From Clarkia xantiana subsp. parviflora (Eukaryota; Streptophyta; Magnoliopsida; Myrtales; Onagraceae): 64,000 nt of DNA. Of the stretch, positions 33,446 to 44,669 are shown piece after piece (the first letter of the stretch is position 1; the number at the start of each line of letters is the position of its first letter). The position numbers were made by a program, and so were the translations under genes. The stretch is from NCBI GenBank assembly GCA_036873135.1, contig JAPTYO010000012.1:10548090-10612089 (forward strand). Reading direction: 5' to 3'. Below the pieces are notes generated by a model. It did no database searches. It was not told the origin of the DNA and saw only the letters and a list, made by a program, of their open reading frames with translations.

Positions 33446-35020
33446 ATGACTTCAGTTGAACCGGTAACGGTTAAGCAAGCTATGGATGGACCTCAAGCAA
33501 AGGAATGGAGGAAAACAATGGAGGATGAGATCGCCTCTATGAAAGCTAATTCGGTGTGGTCTTTAGTTGATTTGCCTGCTAATTGCAGAGCAATAGAGGC
33601 AAAGTGGGTTCTGAAACTGAAACTCACTGCTGATGGAGCTGTCGAGCGGTACAAAGCTCGACTCGTTGCGAAATGATATACCCAAGTTCACGTAGTGGAC
33701 TTTGATGAAACATACTCACCGACTGTGCGTTACACCATAGTCCCGGCATTTTGGCCTTGGTTGCAAGCCTCGATTTAGAGCTGCACCAAATGGATGTTAA
33801 GACCGCATTCCTCCACGGAAACCTGGATGAAGAGATCTATATGGAGCAATCAGAGGATTTCATTACTCCTAGTAACGAACGCAAAGTTTGCAAACTCTAA
33901 AGATCAATTTACGGTCTTAAACAATCGTCTCGGCAATGGTACGCGGGTTCTACGAGGAAATCATGGGAAACTGATTCGCGAATCTTCACGAGGATCCATG
34001 CGTGTACATTAAGACCACCGAGTCGAAGTACGTCATCCTGACATTATATGTGGATGACATATTGATTGCCGCAAACGATGTGAGTTACATGAACTAATCA
34101 AAGTCCTGGCTAGCATCTGTATTCGAGATAAAGGACATGAGAGAAGCAACGTACATCCTAGGCATTTAGATTGCTAGGGATCGGGTTGCTTGCAAGCTAT
34201 GTCTCTCTCAAGAATCCTATATCAACAAACTGTTGAAAAGGTTCAGATTGCAAGATGCCAAACCCGTGGATACGGCGGTTGTGTTTGGGTGCGTGTTGTC
34301 GAAACGTGACTGCCCGAAAAACCTGGCAGAGCGTGAACAGATGAAAAGTGCAGAATACCTTAGTATGGTTGGCAGCTTGATGTATGCCATGCAATGCACT
34401 CGTCCAGACATTTGTTACGCTGTGGGCCGAGTAGCACGATTCCAATCAGACCCCGGACATCAACACTAAAGGTTGTGAAACGAATTATTCCATACCTGAA
34501 AGGTACTGCCGACTACGGACTGTGCTTTGAGGGTAGAAAACTATAATTGACAGGATTCAGTAACGCCGACCAAGATGGTGATCCGGATGATCGTAAGTCC
34601 ACCTTAGGAGGAGTATTTCTCCTTGCTAATGCCGCCATTTCATGGATGAGCAAGAAGCAATCCTGTGTCGCGCTGTCTACGATGGAATCCAAATTCATGG
34701 CCTTCTCTAAGAACGCACAGGAAGCATTCTGGCTTAAAAGGCTCTTAACTGCATTGCTTGGCGTCGAGGACGGGAATAAGCCTGTAAATGTATACTTTGA
34801 CAGTCAAGCAGCAATTGCAGTAGTTAAGAATCCTAAGTACCATAACAGGACGAAACACATTGATATAAAATACAATTATTCTAAGAATATGGTTGAGGAC
34901 AAATTAATCATATTGGAATACTCGTCCACTGAGAGTATGATGGCGGATCCATTAACCAAACCTTTACGCATGGATGTTTTCGAAAAGCATGTTAGAATGC
35001 TGGGATTGCGTAGGGTTTAA
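33446..35020 (+). pseudogene. Copia reverse transcriptase-RNase H of B, broken
   Basis: RT begins with VKQAMDGPQAKEWRKTMEDE and AKWVLKLK, typical of copia RT. A stop occurs at 33674, and further stops and frameshifts follow through 34520. The catalytic YVDD is still readable at about 34045 (LYVDDILIAAND). RNase H is open at 34547-35020 with DRKSTLGG, STMESKFMA, DSQAAI and the terminal VFEKHVRMLG. The product would be truncated and inactive as an RT. Confidence 0.88.
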
Positions 35021-36041
35021 GTGGCATGTATTATGATGATAACATTTTGTGATTTAAATTAATATTTGAATAAATGAATTGCATTTTGAGTTTATAATCT
35101 TACGACGTCATAATGTTTGAATTACATCGGATTTTTACGGTAGATAAACTAGTCGTAGGAGGGACAACCTCCCAATTAAAATAATGTCGAATGTGGACCA
35201 AGCCTCGTTACACAGGCTCGGTCGTCTTGACGGAGAGGGGAACCTCTACCATATCAAGAATGCCTAAAACCCACGGTGGCAAGTTTCGGGGTAACATGAC
35301 GTGATCTAAGTTTTGCAAATCGTCGTGACGAACTTTGTTCGTCAGATAACCACATTCTGGTCTAGATGACAAATCTGCGATGGCATATGACATTTCCCAC
35401 TCCTGAATAAATTCAGGTTATGCTATCGACGCGCGTTTCATACTGCGCCTGTCATGTTCGACCACGGGGTTAGGCTCGGTTGTGCTAGACAGAATCCACG
35501 AGATTCAAATGGGCACACACTTCTTCACCTTGAGGCATCCAAAGTATCCACACGAACTCAGAACTCATGCCTAAGGTCAAGCTCAATGTCCGCTTCCCGG
35601 CGAACGAGCGTAGCGCCGAACAAAAAGGCCAAGTGACCACGTCTTTGGAAACCGGTTGAGTTTGACTAAGGGTATGAGTGATGGGGATGGTCATGTACAC
35701 TAGGTGGCTACCAGCCTGATATTAGTTGAAGGTTGTGTATACTTGTACGGATGCCCTGAAGGAGTATTCCTATGTGGAAACTGGGCAATTGGAGAATGAC
35801 AGTTGACCTAGGATACAGCGCGGTACAATAGTGTTTTAACAGGTTGATTAAAGATGTCAATCAATGTTTCGCGGGCCCTACAACACTCCTAAAAGATGAG
35901 TAGCACGATGCCTTCATATCCGTCAGTCTCACGCCAAACCTCGTATGAACTATTCCGAAGCAGGACTGGATTGAAGACAAATGTTGATGTGTTGGTCAAC
36001 AACATATTAACAGGCACCCTCCCATTCCGGCGAGTGGGAGC
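35021..36041 (+). other. 3' region of B, no gene seen
   Basis: Post-pol region ending in the polypurine stretch agtgggagc before the LTR. Homologous to 25225-26255 (plus) and 16773-17350 (minus), so it is a conserved, presumably structural or regulatory part of this copia lineage. Confidence 0.7.
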
Positions 36042-36634
36042 TGTTGGCATAAAGAGATTGGGCCGCCGTAATTAGGAGCCCTTTGATATAAGCTTTAACC
36101 TAAGACAATTGGGTTATGTCACATTAGGGATTTTGGGCTAGGCCTAAAATTCTAATTGACATGAGAGGCCCAAAATTGGGCCTCCCTAGCTTATATGGCT
36201 AGCAGAACTTTATAGAGGGAAAAGTGGACTTTTGTCCACTTTGCTCCTCCTATAAATAGGGAGTGCTATGAGATTTATTATAAGCTAATTCTCTATTCCT
36301 TTTTGGTGAGATTAAAATAAATCCCTCCTCCCTATAAACCTAGTGGTTCGGCCGAAACTATTCCCTACTTAGGAGGTGCCAAATTGTGTCAAACAATTTA
36401 CTCTTGTGATCCATCCCGCTGAAGAATCGACAGAGGCTTTGCTGTGGAGCATAATCCGCGTATGGCTTCCTTAACAAGAACCTCTACGGGAGCCGTCTGC
36501 GGATCGAGAACTCCCTCAGTGATCTTGGGACTACAGGAAACATTGTAGGTATGTGCACTATCTTCCGCTGCGTATTAGTTACCATGCACGTATCTAGGGT
36601 TTTTTCAGCAGTATTTAACCCCATATTCCTACAA
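36042..36634 (+). repeat. 3' LTR of B
   Basis: tgttggcataaagag to ..attcctaca; dyad AAAGTGGAC-TTTT-GTCCACTTT at 36221-36242; TATAAATA at 36251-36258. Confidence 0.92.
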
Positions 36635-36639
36635 AATCA

Positions 36640-37481
36640 CCACAAGATATCGAGGGAAGTCAACCATGATCTCCGTATATCATGGAGAGAACCGGACCAT
36701 AGAGGTCCTAAACGAATATCCAATGGGTCACAGCACCGTTGTTAAAGTGCGTCTCAGGTACGCCTCGTTTATCATGTATATAAAGCTGTAAAAGGTTTTA
36801 TTCAGACACATATCATATGATGTGATTCACTCGTGAATTTTTTCAGGTGTGGTGTTCGGTATGACTCGAACTTCTCCTAAGAATTTTCCCATCGAAAAGG
36901 GTGAGTTATTCACCCTGACTTCAGTTAATGAACCGTTCACGGTTAAACAAGCTCTTGAAGGCCTTCAAGCGAAGGAATGGAGGAAAGCAATGGAGTAAGA
37001 GTTCGCCTCAATGGAAGCCGATTCGATTTGGACGTTAGTTGACCTGCCTGCTAATCGCTGGGCGATCGGGGCAAAGTTGGTTCTGAAATTGAAACTCACT
37101 ACTGATGGAAATGTTGAGCGATACATAGCTTGAATTTTTACAAAAGGTTATACCCAACTCCACGGAGTGGACTTTCATGAGACTTACTCACTGAATGTAC
37201 GTTACACCACATTCCGGGCCATTTTTGCCATGGTTGCTAGCCTCGATTTCGAGCTGCACCAGATGGATGTTAAGACTGTCTTCCATCCCGAGAACTTGGA
37301 GGAAGAGATCTACAGGGAGCAACCAGAGGGTTCCTTGTCCCCTGGGAATGAACGTAAAGTTTATAAGCTCCAATGGTCGATCTATGGTCTTAACCAATCG
37401 TCCTGGCAATGGTACCACAGGTTCAACGAGCAAGTCGTGGGCAACAGATTCGTGAATCTTCACAAGGATCCATGTGTGTAC
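36640..37481 (+). pseudogene. Copia C: RT N-terminal half, broken
   Basis: Continues copia C after B. 36870-37160 corresponds to the RT start of B (VKQALEGLQAKEWRKAME) with stops at about 36991 and 37131. 37167-37481 is open and carries the RT fingers/palm (HQMDVKTVFHPENLEEEIY, IYGLNQSSWQWY) up to DPCVY, where element D is inserted. It lacks the 1.6 kb between gag and RT that B has. Confidence 0.82.
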
Positions 37482-38555
37482 TGGTGGATATACGCCCCAG
37501 CTATCACTAATTGGACCCAAGAAATGGGCCATAACCGGATATAACTTTAGAACACGGACACCCGAGGCCCATTACTTAGGCCCAGAAACACCCCGAGTGG
37601 TGAAATCCACTCGGGAAGACCCCGAGTGGAAAAAATCACTCGAGGGTGTCCGAGCGGTGTCCACACTTGGTAAATACCAGGTTTGGGACGCTTGGATATC
37701 CGAGCGCCATCCACACCTGGTACCAAGTGTGGGACGCTCGGATATCCAAGCACCATCCACACCTGGTACCAAGTGTGGTGTCCACACTTGGTACCAGGTG
37801 TGCCGAGCGTCCCACACTTGGTAAATACCAAGTGTGGTGTCCACACTTGGTAGATACCAAGTTCGGACACCACGCTCGGGTTACTCGAACGCCATCCACA
37901 CCACACTCAGTAAAACTGAGTGGGGTACCCGCCCGGGTACCCTTCCGTCCGGGCGAGTTCCTCTCGTCCGAACCCCTACCCCCGGACGATATTTCGCCCG
38001 GGGCTCTCCTTTGGTGGCCATTTATCCACAGTTGGCATGTTAAGTTCATCTATGGTCAAACCAGGGTCAAACGTATCTTATTTACGGTCAAGGACAACTC
38101 ATATTATGAACCTGCCACAACCGGACCAGGAAACCACTGGAACCGGGGCGGTCCGATAGGAACATTATGAATAAAGGCCTCCTCTCCTCATTTGAGACTA
38201 ATCTGGCTATCTCTCACTAAAGCTATGCCTTCTCTCTACTTTATCTCTGTAAGATCCTATACTCATTTAAGCATCGGAGAGGGCACACCGAGCACCACCC
38301 CTCCCCCCCCCCCATTGGTCTCGGTATCGCCCCTTTTGCAGGTATCCCACAGAGAAGGAAAGGCGGAGGTCCGAAGCAAGAAGGCACTTAGGACATCGTA
38401 TGCAAATAGTGGACTTTCTAGGAGCCCCCTCCCGGACGCCCATTTGCAAGTATACGAGAAGAAGAAGCCCACGAGGCAGGAATACTAGAAGGAGAAGTCC
38501 GATAAGAAGAAGAGAACAGAAGGAGAAGCCCACGAAGGACACACGTGTACAAACA
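37482..38555 (+). repeat. 5' LTR of D
   Basis: 1074 bp from TGGTGGATAT to ..GTACAAACA. 37640-37900 contains many copies of short phrases (accaagtgtgg, gctcggatatcc). The gcatcggagagggcacac motif at about 38271 is shared with other Tat LTRs here. Confidence 0.88.
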
Positions 38556-38556
38556 T

Positions 38557-38572
38557 TGGCGCCGTCTGCGGA
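38557..38572 (+). other. Primer-binding site of D
   Basis: TGGCGCCGTCTGCGGA just after the LTR end, the same core as in A, E and H. Confidence 0.75.
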
Positions 38573-40490
38573 TTCGAGCAAAAAGCACGTAGCCTACTAC
38601 TTATGCTCGATGGCAATAAATAAATAAGGGGATCCAAGTAAGGTACCTACCGTGGGTCTCTAGGAACCTAGCATCCGGGGGCAACAACCAAAGGATGCTA
38701 AGCAACTGTCGTCCAATGGAGAACAACACCCCATGGATAACACCACATGAAGCTCCAAGACACCACGGTCGGTAGTCAATCAACAACTACCTCCCTCACC
38801 CCTAATGAAAGACAAGCCCCTAGTGGGGGCAATAATCAAACACCCAAGAACAGGCCAGAAGGCCAAAAAAGTGGCTACAACAAAAATGCACCCATGGCAG
38901 CTCTTCTAGAGTATACTAACAGGGGGCAAAATGAGGAGGGAGCAGAACAACAACCTATCTACAAGGAGGAGCACCATCCTCACATCCCTTCATGAATACA
39001 CCTAGAGTAGCTCTTCCAGAGCACACTATAGGAGGCACCTGGAGGTGACCACTAAACAACAGCCACTCTGTGAAGGATATGGCAACACTAGGGTAGACAT
39101 GATCAATAACTCCATCCCCAGAAAAATATGGCATTAGTAAGAACAACCACATACACTGGGGGGCAAGCATCACCAATGATAGCATGGAGGGCCACTACAA
39201 ACAAGCAGGGCCTATCTCGCCTACTCTGAGAAAATGCCATGCAAGGCAGTTACACCCATCACACGCCCGCGCGCACAAGGGACGGGACAAGACGCTGCAA
39301 AAGCAAGGAATACCACTACAACCCAGCCTGCAAGAAAAAGCCTCCCTCTCCTCCTACCCAACACAATACTCATTTTTGAAACAAAAGCCACTTCTACATC
39401 CAAGGAATGATAGCACTAAAGGAGGGAGCAACATCAAACCTATGCTCATTGCAAGGGTCATCAATGACTTCAATATTAAAAGGATAGCGGTTCGCAAAAT
39501 CAACTTCCTATACATGGAGAGTAATCATATCAACCAAGATGTCAGGGATATCATCACTCCCACATCTGCCCTATATTAAATAGCCACATAAAAGAGCCAT
39601 CTGCAATGCGGGTCTATCACACCAGACGGAAGAACAAATATTATTGGGGAACAAATATTGGGAATTATGCAACCACAATTCCATGAGGAGGAGAAGAAGA
39701 ATATCAAGGCTTAGAGCAACCCCCGCAATGGGTGCACACCTCCACCAATGGAATAACACTTAGGTGGTGATGAAAGTCACTCCCATCATCCCGTCAGAAG
39801 GGTGGGGGCACCACAAACATTTCTTGAAGAAGGAAAAAAAGGAACTTAATAAAACCAGAGCGGCTAGTGCACGTTCCTTTATTTTCCGCCCTGAGGGGCT
39901 CCTCTTATCAAGCATATTACACCGAAAAGTGTGAGGGAACCAAGATTCTATACCTAATGGTAAGAACAACACAAGGTTGGGGGCACCGCGTCAAGGGAAG
40001 AAACATTAACGGAGATCAAAATAGAAACCCCCCCCCCTCCCGCCCTCACCCCCAAGCAAATTATGGAAGATGAATACAAGAAAAGCATGCTCAAAGAGCA
40101 AAAAAGAGTAAGGAGACCGAGCAACTTGGGGGGCACCAAATGAACAAGTGCTCAGTACCCAACCGAGAAAAATGAAGATAAGTCTTAACAGACTAAACAA
40201 GAGCAAACGGTGCAACTACCACGCAACTAGGGGGCACCACCTAATCTAGTGCTTGATATTCCACCCGGAAATAGAAGACGACGCAAATATGGGGCATGAC
40301 TCCTTCCAATGGAAACCACAAAGGAAGGATACAACATAAGCCCAATACAAGGATTCACTCCTATGGTGGAAGCCACAGTGATCGCCCTCATAAGGCGACA
40401 CCCACAACTTATACCGACTGGGAGATGCGGAAAGGAAGATATCAACTAATACTTTCAGTGGAGAACATTTGAAGAAGTTCTACACTCGAA
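38573..40490 (+). pseudogene. Eroded gag-pol remnant of D
   Basis: After the primer site an ATG at 38609 stops within six codons. 38747-38992 has a Gln/Asn-rich gag-like frame of low confidence. 39184-39576 ends with LIARVINDFNIKRIAV, which resembles the lead-in to the protease (DIDNFDVKRILVDGG in A) but lacks the DGGSS catalytic stretch. About 40450-40490 encodes NTFSGEHLKKF, the end of integrase. RT and most of integrase are missing. Confidence 0.5.
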
Positions 40491-40639
40491 GGGAAAAGGG
40501 AATATCCACTTCCATTATCTAATTTATTATTACCAATAGGAGATCTACGGATTCCACTTAAACTTTCCCTTCTGTATGAAATGATAATAACACTAAATGA
40601 ACCAAATGCTTTTCAGGGCACAAGAGGAAAGAAGAAAGG

Positions 40640-41260
40640 CACCATCACTCACAAAGAGGGGGCGTCATCTACAACCGAAAAGGGGAAGATCCAAAAAGAC
40701 AACTCTGAAATATGATAAGGCGATCGACAACCCTTACATATGGAAACAGGAAGATCCATAAGGACAACCCTTACAACCGAAAAGGGACATAAGACCCACA
40801 AGGCCACCCTTACAACCGAAAATGGGAAGATCCAAAAGGACAACCCTGACATATGATAAAGCGATCGACAACCTTTACATATGAACAGGGGAAGATCTAT
40901 AAGGACAACCATTACAACCGAAAATGGACATAAGACCCACATGGCCACCCTTACAGCCGAAAATGGGAAGATCCAAAAGGACAACCCTGACATATGATAA
41001 AGAGATCGACAACCTTTACATATGAACATGGGAAGATCTATAAGGGCAGCCATTACAACCGAAAAGGGACATAAGACCCATAGGGCCACCCTTCCAACCG
41101 AAAAGGGGAAGATCCAAAAAGACAACTCTGAAATATGATAAGGCGATCGACAACCCTTACATATGGAAAGAGGAAGATCTATATGGATAACCCTTACAAC
41201 CGAAAAGGGATATAAGACCCACAAGGCCACCCTTCCAACATGATATGAGATATAAGTCCC
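40640..41260. repeat. About 140-bp tandem repeat, four copies
   Basis: gaagatccaaaa occurs at about 40685, 40826, 40966 and 41108. Each unit alternates cgatcgacaacc, gaagatc and gggacataagaccca blocks. The 212-codon minus ORF across it is a repeat artefact. It follows the integrase end as in the other Tat elements. Confidence 0.9.
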
Positions 41261-41312
41261 CCAATCAAAGGGCAACTCATCAAACAAGATATAGAATGTA
41301 AGTACTCCAACA

Positions 41313-41640
41313 GGTGGCTATCATGTCCATATATCAAAGGAGGATACCATCCCCCTATACATCAACAATGGCTATCATGTCCATATATCAAAGGAGGATA
41401 CCATCCCCCTATACATCAACAGTGGCTATCATGTCCATATATCAAAGGAGGATACCATCCCCCTATACATCAACAATGGTTATCACGCCCATATATCAAA
41501 GGAGGATACCATCCCCATACATATCAACAATGGCTATCATGCCTATATATCAAAGGAGGATACCATCCCCCATGTATATCGACAATGGATATCATGTCCA
41601 TATATCTCAAAGGAGGGTACCATACCCATATACAATCACC
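41313..41640. repeat. About 54-bp tandem repeat, six copies
   Basis: Unit ggctatcatgtccatatatc plus aaaggaggataccatccccc and a tail. The first three copies are almost identical and the later ones diverged. Confidence 0.92.
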
Positions 41641-41839
41641 ATGAAAACATCCTCTCTACCAACAACCGCAAGATCAAAGGTCAAAGAGACAAACTAAGAC
41701 CATTGCTTAACTCGGGGGGGCAAAGCGGGATACGCACCCAATTAAGCAACAGACACCCTCCAACCCACCCCAGATGCAAGTAAGAAAACTTCAAGGAAGT
41801 AGCAATCAAACACAAGGAGACCGTCAGCCATAGCAAACC

Positions 41840-42480
41840 AGGGGAACAACCTTATATATCAACCATGTATCAACTAGTGGCATGGAAGGAACAACCTTAT
41901 ATACGACCTACCAAGCGTAGCCAATACAAGGAGTATCCCTCTACATACAACAATGTGTCCACTACGGGGGCACACATATATGAGCTACCAATCGTAGTCA
42001 ACACGAGGAGTATCCCTCTACGTACAACAACATGTCCACTACGGGGGTACGCATACATGGGCTGCCAAACGTAATCACTTCAAGGGTTAATCCCCCCCAC
42101 CCCCCGCGTCCGAAACTCCAAACACCTCCACTGTAAGGGACAACTATAAAAATACAATCTCATACATGCAGGTTTCGCAATTAACGCAAGGGCTAACCCC
42201 CCAGCATCTGAAACATGCCCACTACGGGGGCAACCATATACATACAACTCTATATGCACAGGTCACAGAGCATGAGTAACATAAGTGCCAAGCCCCCTCT
42301 TATGGAGGTGCAAGATATGCATATCGTGGAAGTAACCTCAACACTGAGCCACGAAGGCAAAATCACCGTCCGGAGAGCCCGAGACCAAATCACAAGAATA
42401 TCTACAAGGGGAGAAGTCTCTTGACCTACACAAAGGGAGTAACGCTCCAACATATATGAAGGGAACAACCTTCTACATAT
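41840..42480. repeat. Degenerate repeats (actacgggggcacac)
   Basis: Phrases caacatgtccactacggggg and gaggagtatccctctac recur two to four times at roughly 90-bp spacing, ending in diverged copies near 42240. No gene is seen. Confidence 0.7.
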
Positions 42481-43074
42481 ATTTATGAAAACTCTTTTAT
42501 ACGAAAGGTTAGATGAGGAATTTTAACCACTCTCAACTCCATCTATATAGAGTGAATTGCACGGATAAGGTTAAAGGACCATGCCCATACTACGACAAAC
42601 GGGGAGAAAAACGCCACGACCATTGAAAGTCAAAGCTAGAAGATCATACTCGCACTCTCCCAAACGGAGTGCAACACCACATCCAAAGCACCCTATTGGC
42701 TTCAAGAGCCCAAAAAGGAGGTTCCTCCAATAAGGACACGGTCCTAAGGCTAAGTGAAATGGGACTAAGGCCCATATTTCATACTTCTAATCATTTAAAT
42801 CATCAATATACGTACTTGGACTAACATCCACATTTACGTCGCCTAACACTCACATGCTATATGAACATCCTTCCAACAGGGGATGACCTATAGACTCTCT
42901 TATGTATAGTTGTGTCAAGCGCTTCTACAAGGAACTCCAGTGAAACGGAGACTCAAATTAAAGGACACAGTCCTAAGGCTAAGTAAAACGAGACCAAGGC
43001 TCGTAATTGTTACCTTTATACAATATCTACACATGGTATAAATTTGATTAAATTAGAAATAGTATTTGGTGTAT
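42481..43074. other. Spacer in D, no gene seen
   Basis: Contains two copies of a ggacac(a/g)gtcctaaggctaagt phrase (about 42735 and 42963), so it too may be a decayed repeat. Confidence 0.4.
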
Positions 43075-43300
43075 CCAGCTTCCTTGAACAGGGGGCAAGG
43101 AAAATTACAACGATCCTCGAGCACTCAACGAAGGCCGGGACCGTCTTAAAGATTCTTTAAACACGGGGCAAGGAAAATTACGACGTTCCTCGAGCACTAA
43201 CTGGAGGTCAGGACCATCTTAAAGCTACCTTAAACACGGGGCAAGGAAAATTAGGACGTTCCTCGAGCACTCGATAAAGGCCGGGATCGTCACGAAGGTA
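43075..43300. repeat. About 80-86-bp repeat, three copies
   Basis: gggcaaggaaaattacgacg followed by ttcctcgagcact and a ggccgggaccgtc tail, at about 43090, 43165 and 43237, immediately upstream of the 3' LTR. Confidence 0.88.
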
Positions 43301-43316
43301 CATTTTGCAACTCTCT

Positions 43317-44363
43317 TGGTTGATATTCCACTAAAAATAGAGTCAAGAAAAGGTGAAACCATTCCTCGACTCGGGCTAATTGGACTCGAGAAATGGGCCA
43401 TAACCGGATATAACTCGAAGCTTAGAACACGGACACCCGGGGCCCATTACTTAGGCCCAGAAACACCCCGAGTGGCGAAATCCACTCGGGAAGACCCCGA
43501 GTGGAAAAAATCACTCGAGGGTATCCGAGCGATGTCCGCACTTGGTTACCAAGTGTGGGACGCTCAGATATCCGAGCGCCATCCACGCCTGGTACCAAGT
43601 GTTGGACGCTCGGATATCCGAGAGCCATCCACACCTGGTACCAAGTGTGGGGGGCTCGGATACCCGAGCGTCATCCACACTTGGTAAATACCAAGTGCGG
43701 ACACCATGCTCGGGTTACCCGAGCGCCATCCACACCACACTCGGTAAAACAGAGACCCCCTTCCATCCGGGCGAGTTCCCCTCGTCCGGACCCCTACCCG
43801 TGGACGATATTTCACTCGGGGCTCGCCCTTGGTGGCCATTTATCCACACTTAGCATGTTAAGTTCATCTACGGTCAAACCAGGGTCAAACGTATCTTATT
43901 TACGGTCAAGGCCAACTCATATTACGAACCTGCCACAACCAGACCAGGAAAATGCTGGAACCGGGGCGGTCTGATAGGAACTCTATAAATAGAGGCCTCG
44001 TCTCCTCATTTGAGACTAATATGGCTATCTATTACTCAAGCTCTTCCTTCTCTCTGCTTTATCTCTCTAAGAGCATATACTCATTTAAGCATCGGAGAGG
44101 GCACACCGAGCACCACCCCCTCTTGGTCTCGGTATCGCCCCTTTTGCAGGCATCCCACGGAGAAGGAAGGGCGGAGGTCCGAAGCAAGAAGGCACTCAGG
44201 ACATCGTATGCAAATAGTGGACTTACCAGGAGCCCCCTCCCGGACGCCCATTTGCAAGTATATTAGAAGAAGAAGCCCACGAGGCAGGAATACTAGAAGG
44301 AGAAGTCCGATAAGAAGAAGAGAACAGAAGGAGAAGCCCACGAAGGACACACGTGTACAAACA
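43317..44363 (+). repeat. 3' LTR of D
   Basis: Strongly matches 37500-38555 from 43370 on. The exact start near 43317 (TGGTTGATATTCC) is inferred by aligning with TGGTGGATATACG of the 5' LTR. TATAAATA at 43984-43991, which is mutated in the 5' LTR. Confidence 0.82.
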
Positions 44364-44515
44364 TGTACACTAAGACCTCAGGGTCAAATTGTGTCATCTT
44401 GACGTTAAACGTCGATGACATCCTTCTTGCCGCGAACGATGTGAGTTATTTGAAGAATTCAAAGTCTTGGCTAGCATTTGTATTTAAGATGAAGGACATG
44501 GGCATCTGTATAAGC
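44364..44515 (+). pseudogene. Copia C: RT catalytic segment
   Basis: Resumes RT after D with LTLNVDDILLAANDVSYLKNSKSW. The usual YVDD is NVDD here. Homology to copia stops at about 44515 (KMKDMG), after which the sequence belongs to Tat element E, so RNase H is missing. Confidence 0.8.
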
Positions 44516-44669
44516 AGGGTCATACCTTCGTTGCGTAGAGGTTGTTAACATGTTGGATGTACGCGTGTGTATTGAACGGGTTGTAGTTGTATCCTTGTAG
44601 GAGTTGTGTTGTGAGAAGTTGGGGCGTCCATCCTTAGGATTACCTTCTCGACTTGCTGGCTTTGTGAAC

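Larger units (their letters stand above)
27796..36634 (+). mobile_element. Element B: copia retrotransposon with intact ends and perfect target duplication
   Basis: Two 593-bp LTRs (27796-28388 and 36042-36634) flanked by the 5-bp duplication aaatc (27791-27795 and 36635-36639). The order gag, RT, RNase H identifies Ty1/copia, although protease and integrase are unrecognisable. A solo LTR of the related copia family sits in its leader at 28559-29139. Coding regions carry many stops and frameshifts, so the element is dead. It is inserted in the gag/pol of copia C. Confidence 0.93.
37482..44363 (+). mobile_element. Element D: gutted Tat-like retrotransposon with perfect target duplication
   Basis: Flanked by tgtac (37477-37481 and 44364-44368). 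LTRs 37482-38555 and about 43317-44363. The 4.8-kb internal region keeps only traces: a degenerate protease-like stretch (INDFNIKRIAV, about 39460) and the integrase C-terminal end (FSGEHLKKF, about 40455-40490). The rest is repeat arrays. It is a non-autonomous, large-derivative type of element. Confidence 0.9.

Noticed and set aside
40649..41287. 212-codon minus ORF with repeated hydrophobic segments
   Set aside because: It runs across four copies of a 140-bp tandem repeat; the apparent membrane protein is the repeat read in one frame.
44516..44550. Match of gcgtagaggttgt between 44531 and 17407 as a shared target site
   Set aside because: A 13-base match is expected many times by chance in a window of this size, and the surrounding sequence is unrelated.
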